A DNA stretch of 64,000 bases from Flavobacterium sp. CF136 (GTDB lineage: Bacteria; Bacteroidota; Bacteroidia; Flavobacteriales; Flavobacteriaceae). The notes under the pieces are model-generated. The model worked only from the letters and a program-made list of their open reading frames with translations. It was not told the origin of the DNA and did no database searches. Below, piece by piece: positions 1 through 9,354 of the stretch. The stretch is from the NCBI RefSeq assembly GCF_000282055.1, contig NZ_AKJZ01000010.1:206620-270619 (forward strand), written 5' to 3'. The translations under genes and the position numbers were made by a program. Position 1 is the first letter of the stretch. Every line of letters begins with the position of its first letter.

Positions 1-105
1 AGGCAGTTGATTTGGATCCAAAGTAGTTTGAATTATACTCTGGGCAAAAATGGTTGAGGTAAATAAAAAAAGAAATAATAAAAATGTCGATCGTAATAAT
101 TTCAT
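1..105 (-). CDS. Secreted protein, N-terminal fragment (runs off window)
   Basis: Partial gene. Reading the minus strand from an ATG at 105-103 gives 35 codons up to the window edge with no stop. The product begins MKLLRSTFLLFLFL and continues to an FAQ signal-peptidase I type cleavage site near residue 22, so it is an exported protein. It lies 44 bases downstream of dxs on the same strand and may be cotranscribed with it. The mature part visible here is only about 13 residues, too short to assign a family. Confidence 0.7.
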   Translation of the reverse strand, partial: MKLLRSTFLLFLFLFTSTIFAQSIIQTTLDPNQLP

Positions 106-149
106 TATGGTGATTTTTGATTTTTTTTGGTTGTGCAAAATAATTATTT

Positions 150-1931
150 TCAACGGTTTGAAAAAAGATTTACTAAACTTTTAACGTCAATTTTACACAA
201 TTGTTGTAATTCGTTTACAGTTCCATGCTCAATAAATATATCCGGGATACCTAATATTTCTATTCTGTTTGTGAAATTATTTGCTGCAGCAAATTCCAAA
301 ACAGCACTCCCAAAACCACCTTTTATGGTCCCGTCTTCAATAGTAATTATACTGTTGAAATTAGATAAAACATGATGTAAAGTGTTGTAGTCTAATGGTT
401 TTATAAATGGAAAGTCATAATGTGCAATAGTTTCGGCATTAGTGCATTCGTTAAAAGCTTCAATCACATTATTTCCAATAGCTCCTGTTGAAATAACTGC
501 AGTTTTAATTCCCTTTTTTAAACAATTTGCCTTTCCAATTTCAATAGTTTCATAATGTCCGAAATTTTTTACCTGCCAGTTGGATATAACACCCCGCCCT
601 CTTGGATATCGAATCGCAATTGGATTTTTTAAGCCTAATTGGGCAGTATATAAAATGTTTTGCAATGCAATTTCATTAATTGGAGCATAAATTATCATGT
701 TTGGAATAGCTCTCAAATATGCAATATCAAAAACTCCGTGATGTGTTGCACCATCTTCACCAACCAAACCGGCCCTGTCTAAACAAAAAATAACCGGTAA
801 ATTTTGCAGTGCCACATCATGAATTAGCTGATCGTAAGCACGCTGTAAAAATGTAGAGTAAATATTGCAATAGACAATCATACCCTGAGTTGCCATTCCT
901 GCGGAAAGGGTTACTGCATGCTGCTCTGCAATTCCAACATCGAAAGCGCGTTCCGGAATTTCATCCATCATAAATTTTAAGGAACTTCCTGATGGCATAG
1001 CAGGAGTAATTCCGATGATTTTTTCGTTCTTTTTGGCCAAATCCAAAATAGTCAGACCAAAAACATCCTGATATTTAGGAGGTAAATTTTCTTCAGATTT
1101 TAAATGAATTTCCCCTGTCGAAGCATCAAATTTTCCGGGAGCATGATATTTTACCTGGTTCTCTTCGGCTTGTTGAAGGCCTTTTCCTTTTGTAGTTACA
1201 ATGTGAAGGAATTTTGGGCCTTTTATATTTTTTAATCTGTTTAATTCTTTTATCAAACCAATTAAATCATGACCATCAACCGGGCCCGAATAATCGAAAT
1301 TCAAAGATTTGATCATGTTATTTTTCTTCGGGTTTTTTCCTTCCTTAACGGCTGTAAGATATTTTTTGAGAGCGCCAACACTGGGGTCAATTCCGATAGC
1401 ATTATCATTTAAGATTACCAATAAATTAGCATCTGTTACGCCGGCATGATTTAAACCTTCAAAAGCCATTCCTGAAGCAATTGAAGCATCGCCAATAACT
1501 GCTATATGTTGTTTGTTGATTTCACCTTTTAACTGAGAGGCAATCGCCATTCCAAGTGCAGCAGAAATTGATGTAGACGAATGGCCTACGCCAAAAGTAT
1601 CATAAACGCTTTCACTTCTTCTGGGGAAACCGGAAATACCGCCAAGTTGTCTGTTGGTATCAAAATTTTCTCTTCTTTCGGTTAGGATTTTGTGTCCGTA
1701 AGCCTGATGTCCAACGTCCCAAACCAATAAATCTTCAGGGGTATTAAAAACATAATGTAGGGCAATTGTAAGTTCTACAACTCCTAAACTGGCGCCTAAA
1801 TGTCCTTCTTTTACCGAAACAATATCGATAATAAAGTCACGCAATTCCTTTGCCAATTGCGGTAATTGAGTTTCGTCGAGTAAACGTAAATCGGCTGGAT
1901 TTTTTATGTTTGAGAGTAAATTGCTTTTCAT
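150..1931 (-). CDS. dxs: 1-deoxy-D-xylulose-5-phosphate synthase
   Basis: Thiamine-diphosphate enzyme that condenses pyruvate and glyceraldehyde 3-phosphate to DXP, the first step of the MEP isoprenoid pathway, in the cytoplasm. The 593-residue product carries GHLGASLG (about 43-50), the TPP/Mg2+ motif opening at GDAS (147-150) and closing with NDN (175-177), and the transketolase DRAG motif near residue 382 followed by GEDGATHHG. It is a little shorter than the roughly 620 residues typical of proteobacterial Dxs, but all core blocks are present. The start ATG at 1931 is preceded by a TAAATTTG promoter box with a leader of about 11 bases. It is the only isoprenoid-precursor gene in the window and depends on the cofactor sensed by the riboswitch at 57.3 kb. 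Confidence 0.96.
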   Translation of the reverse strand: MKSNLLSNIKNPADLRLLDETQLPQLAKELRDFIIDIVSVKEGHLGASLGVVELTIALHYVFNTPEDLLVWDVGHQAYGHKILTERRENFDTNRQLGGISGFPRRSESVYDTFGVGHSSTSISAALGMAIASQLKGEINKQHIAVIGDASIASGMAFEGLNHAGVTDANLLVILNDNAIGIDPSVGALKKYLTAVKEGKNPKKNNMIKSLNFDYSGPVDGHDLIGLIKELNRLKNIKGPKFLHIVTTKGKGLQQAEENQVKYHAPGKFDASTGEIHLKSEENLPPKYQDVFGLTILDLAKKNEKIIGITPAMPSGSSLKFMMDEIPERAFDVGIAEQHAVTLSAGMATQGMIVYCNIYSTFLQRAYDQLIHDVALQNLPVIFCLDRAGLVGEDGATHHGVFDIAYLRAIPNMIIYAPINEIALQNILYTAQLGLKNPIAIRYPRGRGVISNWQVKNFGHYETIEIGKANCLKKGIKTAVISTGAIGNNVIEAFNECTNAETIAHYDFPFIKPLDYNTLHHVLSNFNSIITIEDGTIKGGFGSAVLEFAAANNFTNRIEILGIPDIFIEHGTVNELQQLCKIDVKSLVNLFSNR

Positions 1932-1945
1932 TGTAAAGTAAAAAG

Positions 1946-1953
1946 CAAATTTA
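1946..1953 (-). promoter_or_regulatory. Promoter -7 box of dxs
   Basis: On the minus strand this reads TAAATTTG, an exact match to the Bacteroidota -7 consensus TAnnTTTG. It implies a transcription start about 11 bases upstream of the dxs ATG. No clear -33 TTG is visible. Confidence 0.6.
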
Positions 1954-1983
1954 CGGTTTTAAATTTAATTTTATAAGTGAGAT

Positions 1984-2847
1984 CTATTGCAATACAATTG
2001 GTAAAGAATATTGTTTCTTTATTTTTTTACCATTAATTTCTCCCGGCTGCCATTTAGGGCATGCACTTAAAACTCTAATAATTTCTTGTTCTATTGCATT
2101 ATCAATTGCAGGGATGCATTGTAGATACGATACAGATCCGTTTTTTTCTACTGCAAATGAGAGATTGAGCTTGAGGTTTTTGGTATTTATATTTTCAGGT
2201 TTTTTAAATTCCTTTGCAAAATAATTATAGAACTGTTCGATTCCGCCCGGAAATTCTGCATTGGTTTCAGATACAACTTCGCCAGAAGCAGTAGCGTTAA
2301 TTGCTGCTTTTGCAGAGCTATTGTTTGTTTTCTCAGATTTTAGATTATCATTTCCTTTTGGTTTTACAAATTTAACCTGATCAACTTTTGGCGGCGGTGG
2401 TGGTGGCAAATGGTTTTGAACAGAGTCATTTGGATTAATTGGAACGTCTCCAACCATAATTCGTTCTTTTGTAATAGTATCTGTTACAACTTCGACTTTG
2501 TCAATTTTCTGTTTCTTTCCTTCTTTGCTCTGACAGCTAAATAAAGTTGTTCCCATAGCCACAAATAATGCTAACAAAAACATTTTGTAATAATTAGTTT
2601 GCGTATATAAAACCCGACTAGGAATTTGAATTGTAACAGAATCTAATTGTGATTTTCTAAATCTTCCGCAAATTTTATTATTTTGGTTTGAAATAAAATA
2701 GTTCTGAATTTCATCCGTTGACATTTTTGTAAAATCAACCACAGTTTTAGTACAGCTTAAACAAAATCTCCCATTGTCTTTTGGAGTCATTTTGTTCCAA
2801 TTTTCATGGCAGGGTTCCGGAATAGAGACTTTGTGTTTTTTGTCCAT
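1984..2847 (-). CDS. TonB C-terminal-domain protein with N-terminal four-cysteine module
   Basis: A 287-residue protein in three parts. Residues 1-65 form a small cysteine module (C13, then C29-L-S-C32, then C60 in ICGRF) that looks zinc-binding and would be cytoplasmic. Residues about 88-104 are a single membrane segment. The rest is periplasmic, with a proline run near 146 and a TonB C-terminal-like domain from about 198 (EFPGGIEQFYNYF) to the end. TonB-like C-termini transmit energy to, or touch, outer-membrane receptors, but the partner here is unknown. It is divergent from tadA and the two share a short intergenic region. A near-consensus TACATTTA box lies upstream on the minus strand. 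No ExbB/ExbD genes are nearby, so a true energy-transducing role is unproven. Confidence 0.75.
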   Translation of the reverse strand: MDKKHKVSIPEPCHENWNKMTPKDNGRFCLSCTKTVVDFTKMSTDEIQNYFISNQNNKICGRFRKSQLDSVTIQIPSRVLYTQTNYYKMFLLALFVAMGTTLFSCQSKEGKKQKIDKVEVVTDTITKERIMVGDVPINPNDSVQNHLPPPPPPKVDQVKFVKPKGNDNLKSEKTNNSSAKAAINATASGEVVSETNAEFPGGIEQFYNYFAKEFKKPENINTKNLKLNLSFAVEKNGSVSYLQCIPAIDNAIEQEIIRVLSACPKWQPGEINGKKIKKQYSLPIVLQ

Positions 2848-2897
2848 AATTTAGAATATCAAAAAATAAATGTAATAAAAATAATAAGTAAAAATGT

Positions 2898-2905
2898 ACT
2901 TTTGT
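2898..2905 (+). promoter_or_regulatory. Promoter -7 box of tadA, abutting the start codon
   Basis: TACTTTTG is an exact TAnnTTTG match and ends only four bases before the probable ATG at 2909. The predicted transcription start falls at or next to the start codon, so the mRNA would be leaderless or nearly so. Confidence 0.6.
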
Positions 2906-2908
2906 TTT

Positions 2909-3352
2909 ATGATAAATCCTTTCACCGACGAATATTTTATGAAGAAAGCTTTGCAGGAAGCTGAAATGGCTTTTGAAAAAGGCGAAATACCTGTTGGAGC
3001 TATAATCGTCGTTGCCGATAAAGTTATAGCAAGAAGTCATAATTTAACCGAATTATTAAATGATGTTACGGCTCATGCCGAGATGCAGACCATAACAGCC
3101 GCTGCCAATTTCTTGGGTGGAAAATATTTAACAGGATGCACATTGTATGTTACGCTCGAACCTTGTCAGATGTGTGCAGGTGCTTTGTATTGGAGCCAGA
3201 TTTCTAAAATTGTTTTTGGAGCCCGTGATGAGCAGCGGGGTTTTATAACTATGGGAACAAAATTACATCCCAAAACTAACGTTGTTTCCGGAGTCATGGC
3301 CAGTGAAGCTGCCGATTTAATGAAGCGTTTTTTTGCTTCGAAAAGAAAATAA
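2909..3352 (+). CDS. tadA: tRNA-specific adenosine deaminase TadA
   Basis: Zinc deaminase that converts the wobble adenosine 34 of tRNA-Arg(ACG) to inosine. The product has the cytidine/deoxycytidylate deaminase signature: HAE (in TAHAEMQT) with the catalytic glutamate, and PCQMCAGAL supplying the two zinc cysteines. From the ATG at 2909 (MINPFTDEYFMKKAL) it is 147 residues, normal for TadA. An in-frame ATG at 2894 lies upstream of the promoter box and is an unlikely start. A paralogous nucleobase deaminase cannot be fully excluded, but the pattern is typical of TadA. It is the sole gene of its unit, followed by 183 bases with no recognisable feature. Confidence 0.92.
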   Translation: MINPFTDEYFMKKALQEAEMAFEKGEIPVGAIIVVADKVIARSHNLTELLNDVTAHAEMQTITAAANFLGGKYLTGCTLYVTLEPCQMCAGALYWSQISKIVFGARDEQRGFITMGTKLHPKTNVVSGVMASEAADLMKRFFASKRK

Positions 3353-3535
3353 GTACATAGAAAAATGCTCCAAAAAATAATTTTACAGCACACGAATTTT
3401 CCTCTTAAAATATTTTAAAAAATAGTATACTTTTACTACAATATAATTGATGCTTCATTAGTTATGCTCTTAACTGTGAAATGTTAAATGTTCTGTCTAT
3501 TATTTGAATTCGTAACCCATAAACTCTAAATAAAA

Positions 3536-6500
3536 GTGAAAGCAAAAGGATTGGTTCTCGTGTTTTGTATGTTTTTTATTTTTCAGGCGTGTAATAAGAA
3601 GTCATCCGCAGATTTCAATTCTGATTTTTCATTATTTAAAGAGTATATAGTCAGTTTCACGGGAGGGATAATCTCTTCGGAATCCGATATTCGGGTGGTT
3701 TTGGCTTTCGATAAAAAAGAGTGGAAAGTAAACCAGATTTTAGACAGTGATTTATTTGATATTTCGCCAAGTGTTGATGGTAAAGTGGTTGCGCTTTCAA
3801 GTAATACAATTGCTTTTATTCCTGAAGAAAAGTTAAAAGCAGGTACAGAATATCAGGTGACTTTAAATCTGGACAAGCTCATCACATTACCTAAAGAAAA
3901 GGAAAAAGAATTATCAAAATTCAATTTTACTGCAAAAACCATTAAGCAGGATTTTATTATAAATACTGCAGACATTCAATCCTACAATAAAGAATACCAA
4001 TATTTGAACTGTGTTCTAAAAACTGCTGATAATATTGATGTTGAGACGGCTAAAAAATTGATTTTAGCGAACCAAAAAGGAAATAATCTAAAGATTAAAT
4101 TTGAAAAAACTTCAGGTTCCGCCAAAGAATTTAATTTTAAGATTGATAGCATCCAGCGATTTTCAGAGCCATCAAGTGTTGAGATAGCATATGATGGAGA
4201 CGATTTTGACATTGATCAGAAAGGAAAAATTATTTATCCTGTTACCAGTATCAATGAATTTAAAATTATACAAGTTGAAGTTTCAAAAGAGGACAATCAA
4301 TCAATTTCGGTAAATTTTTCGGAACCATTAGAAAAAGGACAGGATTTTAAAGGCCTTGTTTCTCTTCAAAATGCAAATAATTTAAAATTTTCGACTCAGG
4401 GAAATGTACTGAAGGTTTATTTCAGTAATGAAAAACAAACCTCCAAACCTGTTATTACCGAGGTAGAAAGTGTTGTCTCGACAGTTGATACTGTTGGGGT
4501 TGCCATTGATACTTCGGCGGTTGAAGTTGATAGTGCAGCAGTTGTTGATGTCGCAGCTCCTGTTCAGGAAGCAGAACCTGTTGCAGAGCAAATTTTGAGT
4601 GGTGAATTGCTATTGGAAATTTTTCAGGGAATTGAAAGCCAGTATGGGCAAAAATTAGGACACAATTTTGCTCAGAAAATTTCTTTTGATGAAATAAAAC
4701 CAAGTATTCGTTTTATTAAAAATGGAACTATTTTGCCAAGTTCAAATAATTTAAAACTAAATTTTGAAGCGGTAAACCTAAGTTCTGTTGATGTAAAAGT
4801 GTATAAAATATACAAGAATAACATCCTTCAGTTTCTTCAGTATAATGAACTGAATGGTACTCAAAATCTTAAGAAGGTAGGACAGCCAGTTGCTAAAACG
4901 ACCCTTAATTTAAAAGAGAACACACTTTTGAATCTTGGTAAGTGGAACACATTTGCTTTAGATTTATCTAAAATAATAAATCCGGAACCGGGCGCGATTT
5001 ATAGAGTTGAGATGTCTTATAAAAAAGCATATTCATTATATAAATGTGAAAAATCAGAAGAAGAAGAATCGGAAGAGGAGGAAGAAATAAATGAAAATGA
5101 TGTGAATTACAGTGAGAATTCATATGACGATTACTATTATGATAACTATGAATGGAGAGAAAGTCAGGACCCATGTTCAGGTTCTTATTTTTATAATGCC
5201 AGAATAGCAACAAATATCCTGGCTACGGATCTAGGCGTAATTGCTAAAAGAGGAGGAAATAAATCGTACATATTTGCTGTAAATAATATTGTGACCACAG
5301 AACCGGTTTCAAATGCAAGAGTAGATTTGTATACTTTTCAACAGCAAAAAATAACAACAGGTACAACAAGCAGTGAAGGGATAGCTTCTTTTCAATTAGA
5401 TAAATTTGCCTATTTTGCAATTGTTACTTTAGGCACGCAATCTACATATGTAAAATTAGATGACGGAACTTCTCTTTCTGTCAGTAATTTTGATGTTGCC
5501 GGAGAAACACTGCAAAAAGGATTAAAAGGATTTTTGTATGGAGAACGCGGTGTTTGGCGTCCGGGAGATAATCTGTATTTGTCTTTTATTTTAAATGATG
5601 CTGCGAATAAATTACCCAATGCACATCCGATAAAATTTAGATTGACAGATCCGAATGGTAAAATTACATATCAAACCATTCAAAAAATAAATGAACTAAA
5701 TCATTACGCTTTTACAGTTCCTACCAGTGCAGATGCGCCCACGGGAAATTGGGAAGCAATGGTAAGTGTTGGTGGTGCTAAATTTTATAAAAGCATTAAG
5801 ATTGAAACAATTAAACCAAATCGTTTAAAAATAAAAAACAGTTTCAATAAAGCCATTCTTTCCTCATCTTATCCAAATATCTGTAATCTGGAAGTTACCT
5901 GGCTGCATGGTGCTATTGCGAAAAATCTGAATGTAGAAATGCAGGCTAAGTTTTCGCAGCAGACAACTACGTTTAAAGGGTATGAAAAATTTACTTTTGA
6001 TGATGCAGTGCGTCAGTTCAGCACAGAAGAAATTAATGTTTATTCAGGGAAATTAGATGCAAACGGAAAAGCCTCTGTCAATATTAAACCTGAATTGCAA
6101 GGACAGGCTCCGGGAATGCTTCGCGCTTCTTTTATGACCAAAGTATTTGAAGAAGGTGGTGATTTTAGTGCCGATGTTATTTCGGCTACCTATTCACCTT
6201 ATAAAACCTATGTGGGTATAAAATCGCCTGAACCTAACAAATATGGTATGCTTGAGACCAGAACCATGAACCGGTTTGATATTGTTACAGTCGATGAAAA
6301 TGGAAGACCAAAAGCAGTAAAAGACCTTGAAGTAAAAGTGTATAAAATCGAATGGCGATGGTGGTGGGATGCTGCCAGTGATAATTTGTCGAATTATAAT
6401 TCATCGAATGCTACAACTTCATATAAAACATACAGAATTAATACAGATGCAAGCGGAAGAGGAAATCTTCAGTTTTCTTTAACCGATGAAGAATGGGGAC

Positions 6501-9208
6501 GTTACCTGATTCGGGTTTCAGATAATACCGGTGGCCATGCAACTGCATTAACGGTTAATATTGATTGGCCAATCTGGTCAGGGAAAACACGAAACAGAGA
6601 TGCTTCGACTGCTAATATGCTTGTTTTTTCAACAGATAAGAAAAATTATTCCGTTGGTGAAAAAGCTCAGGTTTCTTTCCCGTCAAGTGAAGGGGGACGC
6701 GCTTTTATTTCGATAGAAAACGGTTCAAAAGTAGTGCAGACACTTTGGGCAAAAACCCAAAAGGGGGAAACAAAAGTTGAAATTCCAATTACAGCTGCAA
6801 TGGCGCCCAATGTGTATTTTAACATCACACTTTTACAGCCGCATGCATCAACCAAAAATGATTCGCCAATTCGTATGTATGGAATCGTTCCGATAGAAGT
6901 TGTAGATAAAAATACTATTTTGGCTCCAACACTTTTAATGCCGGATATTTTAAAACCAGAGCAAACATTTACAGTGAAAGTTGGAGAAAAAACCGGAAAG
7001 GAAATGACGTATACGATTGCCGTCGTAGATGAAGGTTTGTTGGATTTAACCCGTTTTAAAACGCCAAATGCCTGGGATAGTTTTTATGTCCGTGAAGCTT
7101 TAGGAGTAAAAACATGGGATATTTATGATGATGTAATTGGAGCATATGGAGGAAAAATAAATCAGATTTTCAGTATTGGCGGGGATCAGGATTTAGGCGG
7201 AGGAAAAGCTAAAAAAGCCAATCGTTTTAAACCGGTTGTACTGTATTTTGGTCCTTTTAAACTGGAAAAAGGACAAACGAAATCCCATCAGTTAAAATTG
7301 CCAAAATATATTGGTTCTGTACGGACTATGGTCGTTGCAGGTGATGCTGCAACAAGTGCTTACGGAAGTGTAGAAAAAGCAACACCTGTCCGCAGTCCTT
7401 TGATGGTGCTGGCTTCGTTGCCGAGAAAAATTTCTCCTTCAGAAAAAGTTACGATTCCTGTAACTGTTTTTGCAACAGAAAAGAACATCAAAAATGTTAG
7501 TATTCAAATTAAAACCAATAACGGATTAAAAGTAATAGGCAGCACAACTCAAAGATTGACTTTTGCTCAGCCTGATGAAAAAATGGCGTATTTTAATCTG
7601 GTAGTTGGTTCAGCTACCGGAATTGGTAAAGTACAGATTATCGCAACATCGGGTAATCAAAAATCGGTTTATGATGTTGAGATTGATATGACTAATCCAA
7701 ATCCGGTTACGAATACTTTTACAGATATTATTTTAACGCCAAATAGCACCAAAACCATTTCATGGAAAACGTTTGGGGTTTCAGGAAGTAATAAGGCAGG
7801 ATTAGAGGTTTCGTCAATACCAACAATTAATTTAAATGGAAGATTACAATACCTTATTCAATACCCTCATGGGTGTGTAGAACAAACGACTTCTTCTGTT
7901 TTTCCTCAGTTGTTTTTGAATGATGTGGCAGATTTAGATGCAGCCCGTAAACAGCTTATTCAAAAAAATATCACAGCAGGAATTACCAGACTGGGAAGTT
8001 TTCAATTATCAAATGGCGGATTTTCGTATTGGCAGGGAAATACGATCGCTGATGACTGGGGCAGTTCATATGCAGGGCACTTTTTGATTGAAGCTGAGAA
8101 AAAGGGGTATGTTTTACCAATCAATTTCAAATCAAAATGGATTTCATATCAACAAAAAGAATCAAAACAGTGGCGTTTTGAACCAAGATATGGAAATGAT
8201 TTAGCGCAATCCTATCGATTATACACGTTAGCTTTAGCAGGAAACGCCGATTTGTCTTCAATGAATAGATTGAGGGAAACAAAAGGTATTTCGAACGAAA
8301 GCATGTTACGTTTAGCTGCCGCTTATGTTTTGGCCGGACAAAAATCTGCGGGTTTAAATTTGTTATTGCATAGTAAAATTGAAAACGAATCGAGTGATTA
8401 TAATTATTACTATTATGGTTCAAGTGAAAGAAACAGAGCAATGGCTTTAGAAACCATGTTGTTATTAGGACAGAAACAAAAAGCATTTGTGATGGCTTCA
8501 AAATTAGCCAAAGAAATGTCAAATAATCAATGGATGAGTACGCAGACAACTGCTTACTGTTTGTATGCAATGTCCAAATTTGCAACAAATAATGGCCCGA
8601 AAGGAATAGATATTAGTTTTTCTAAAGACGGAAAAAGTCAGGCTATCAATACTCAGAAGACCATTGCTGACAGAAGTTTATCGGTTAAAACCGGAGCCAA
8701 TAGCATCACTTTGAAGAATAATAAAAAGAATACGATTTATGTCCGTATACTTAATACCGGAATACTTCCGATAGGTCAGGAAAAAACCATTCAGAGTAAT
8801 GTATCGGCAGCAATTGTTTTCAAAAACAGAAAAGGTGGTATTCTTAACGTCACAAAAATTAATCAGGGAACAGAATTTATCGCTGAGGTTACGATTAAAA
8901 ATCAGAAAAATGAGCATGTAGAAAATGTAGCCTTGTCTCAGATTTTACCTTCCGGATTCGAAATTGTGAATACCCGTTTTACTGATTATGGTGATGCAAC
9001 GAACAATATTGCCGATTACATTGACATTCGTGATGACAGAACTAATTTTTATTTCGGAATGAAAGCCGGAGAAACAAAAGTCTTCAGAATTCTGCTGAAT
9101 GCTTCTTATTTAGGGAATTATTATTTGCCGGGATTGCAATGTGAAGCAATGTACGATAATACATTCCTGGCCAGAACAAAAGGATTTTGGGTTGAGGTTG
9201 TGAAGTAA
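3536..9208 (+). CDS. Alpha-2-macroglobulin-family lipoprotein
   Basis: Very large (1890 residues) periplasmic protein of the bacterial alpha-2-macroglobulin/MG2 family, thought to trap foreign proteases and protect the envelope when the wall is breached. It starts with GTG (3536), has a signal peptide and a lipobox ending FQAC (C19), and ends with repeated beta-rich macroglobulin domains. The thioester motif is intact: GCVEQ with C1447 and Q1450, so covalent trapping is plausible. A strongly acidic, tyrosine-rich insert (about residues 510-545, with EEEESEEEEE) and a valine/alanine-rich linker (about 305-350) interrupt the N-terminal half. The next gene is PBP1C, the usual partner in many bacteria. 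No strong promoter box was identified in the 183-base gap upstream. Confidence 0.9.
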   Translation: MKAKGLVLVFCMFFIFQACNKKSSADFNSDFSLFKEYIVSFTGGIISSESDIRVVLAFDKKEWKVNQILDSDLFDISPSVDGKVVALSSNTIAFIPEEKLKAGTEYQVTLNLDKLITLPKEKEKELSKFNFTAKTIKQDFIINTADIQSYNKEYQYLNCVLKTADNIDVETAKKLILANQKGNNLKIKFEKTSGSAKEFNFKIDSIQRFSEPSSVEIAYDGDDFDIDQKGKIIYPVTSINEFKIIQVEVSKEDNQSISVNFSEPLEKGQDFKGLVSLQNANNLKFSTQGNVLKVYFSNEKQTSKPVITEVESVVSTVDTVGVAIDTSAVEVDSAAVVDVAAPVQEAEPVAEQILSGELLLEIFQGIESQYGQKLGHNFAQKISFDEIKPSIRFIKNGTILPSSNNLKLNFEAVNLSSVDVKVYKIYKNNILQFLQYNELNGTQNLKKVGQPVAKTTLNLKENTLLNLGKWNTFALDLSKIINPEPGAIYRVEMSYKKAYSLYKCEKSEEEESEEEEEINENDVNYSENSYDDYYYDNYEWRESQDPCSGSYFYNARIATNILATDLGVIAKRGGNKSYIFAVNNIVTTEPVSNARVDLYTFQQQKITTGTTSSEGIASFQLDKFAYFAIVTLGTQSTYVKLDDGTSLSVSNFDVAGETLQKGLKGFLYGERGVWRPGDNLYLSFILNDAANKLPNAHPIKFRLTDPNGKITYQTIQKINELNHYAFTVPTSADAPTGNWEAMVSVGGAKFYKSIKIETIKPNRLKIKNSFNKAILSSSYPNICNLEVTWLHGAIAKNLNVEMQAKFSQQTTTFKGYEKFTFDDAVRQFSTEEINVYSGKLDANGKASVNIKPELQGQAPGMLRASFMTKVFEEGGDFSADVISATYSPYKTYVGIKSPEPNKYGMLETRTMNRFDIVTVDENGRPKAVKDLEVKVYKIEWRWWWDAASDNLSNYNSSNATTSYKTYRINTDASGRGNLQFSLTDEEWGRYLIRVSDNTGGHATALTVNIDWPIWSGKTRNRDASTANMLVFSTDKKNYSVGEKAQVSFPSSEGGRAFISIENGSKVVQTLWAKTQKGETKVEIPITAAMAPNVYFNITLLQPHASTKNDSPIRMYGIVPIEVVDKNTILAPTLLMPDILKPEQTFTVKVGEKTGKEMTYTIAVVDEGLLDLTRFKTPNAWDSFYVREALGVKTWDIYDDVIGAYGGKINQIFSIGGDQDLGGGKAKKANRFKPVVLYFGPFKLEKGQTKSHQLKLPKYIGSVRTMVVAGDAATSAYGSVEKATPVRSPLMVLASLPRKISPSEKVTIPVTVFATEKNIKNVSIQIKTNNGLKVIGSTTQRLTFAQPDEKMAYFNLVVGSATGIGKVQIIATSGNQKSVYDVEIDMTNPNPVTNTFTDIILTPNSTKTISWKTFGVSGSNKAGLEVSSIPTINLNGRLQYLIQYPHGCVEQTTSSVFPQLFLNDVADLDAARKQLIQKNITAGITRLGSFQLSNGGFSYWQGNTIADDWGSSYAGHFLIEAEKKGYVLPINFKSKWISYQQKESKQWRFEPRYGNDLAQSYRLYTLALAGNADLSSMNRLRETKGISNESMLRLAAAYVLAGQKSAGLNLLLHSKIENESSDYNYYYYGSSERNRAMALETMLLLGQKQKAFVMASKLAKEMSNNQWMSTQTTAYCLYAMSKFATNNGPKGIDISFSKDGKSQAINTQKTIADRSLSVKTGANSITLKNNKKNTIYVRILNTGILPIGQEKTIQSNVSAAIVFKNRKGGILNVTKINQGTEFIAEVTIKNQKNEHVENVALSQILPSGFEIVNTRFTDYGDATNNIADYIDIRDDRTNFYFGMKAGETKVFRILLNASYLGNYYLPGLQCEAMYDNTFLARTKGFWVEVVK

Positions 9209-9226
9209 ACTCTGAAGAAGAAGTAT

Positions 9227-9253
9227 CCTAACAGGTTTCCAAAACCTGTTAGG
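9227..9253. repeat. 27-bp palindromic hairpin repeat, copy 1
   Basis: CCTAACAGGTTT followed by CC and AAAACCTGTTAGG forms a hairpin. A second copy 79 bases downstream (9306-9332) differs by one base. Both lie between the macroglobulin and PBP1C genes and may be terminators or members of a dispersed repeat family. The ahcY terminator at 49475-49507 has a related core. Confidence 0.75.
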
Positions 9254-9305
9254 TATGTTTTTGAGACAAAATAAATATTCGTTTTAGTTAGAATTAAAGG
9301 GAATA

Positions 9306-9332
9306 CCTAACAGGTTTCTAAAACCTGTTAGG
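9306..9332. repeat. 27-bp palindromic hairpin repeat, copy 2
   Basis: Same hairpin as 9227-9253 with a C-to-T change in the loop. It is followed by an A-rich stretch and lies 22 bases before the TTG start of pbpC. Confidence 0.75.
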
Positions 9333-9354
9333 ATAAAAAAATATAAAAATTACT

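Noticed and set aside
127..375. Open frame antisense to the end of dxs
   Set aside because: It overlaps the well-conserved dxs reading frame and shows no motif, promoter or neighbour.
8127..8588. 153-residue frame antisense to the macroglobulin gene
   Set aside because: It lies wholly inside the conserved macroglobulin C-terminal region and has no recognisable domain.
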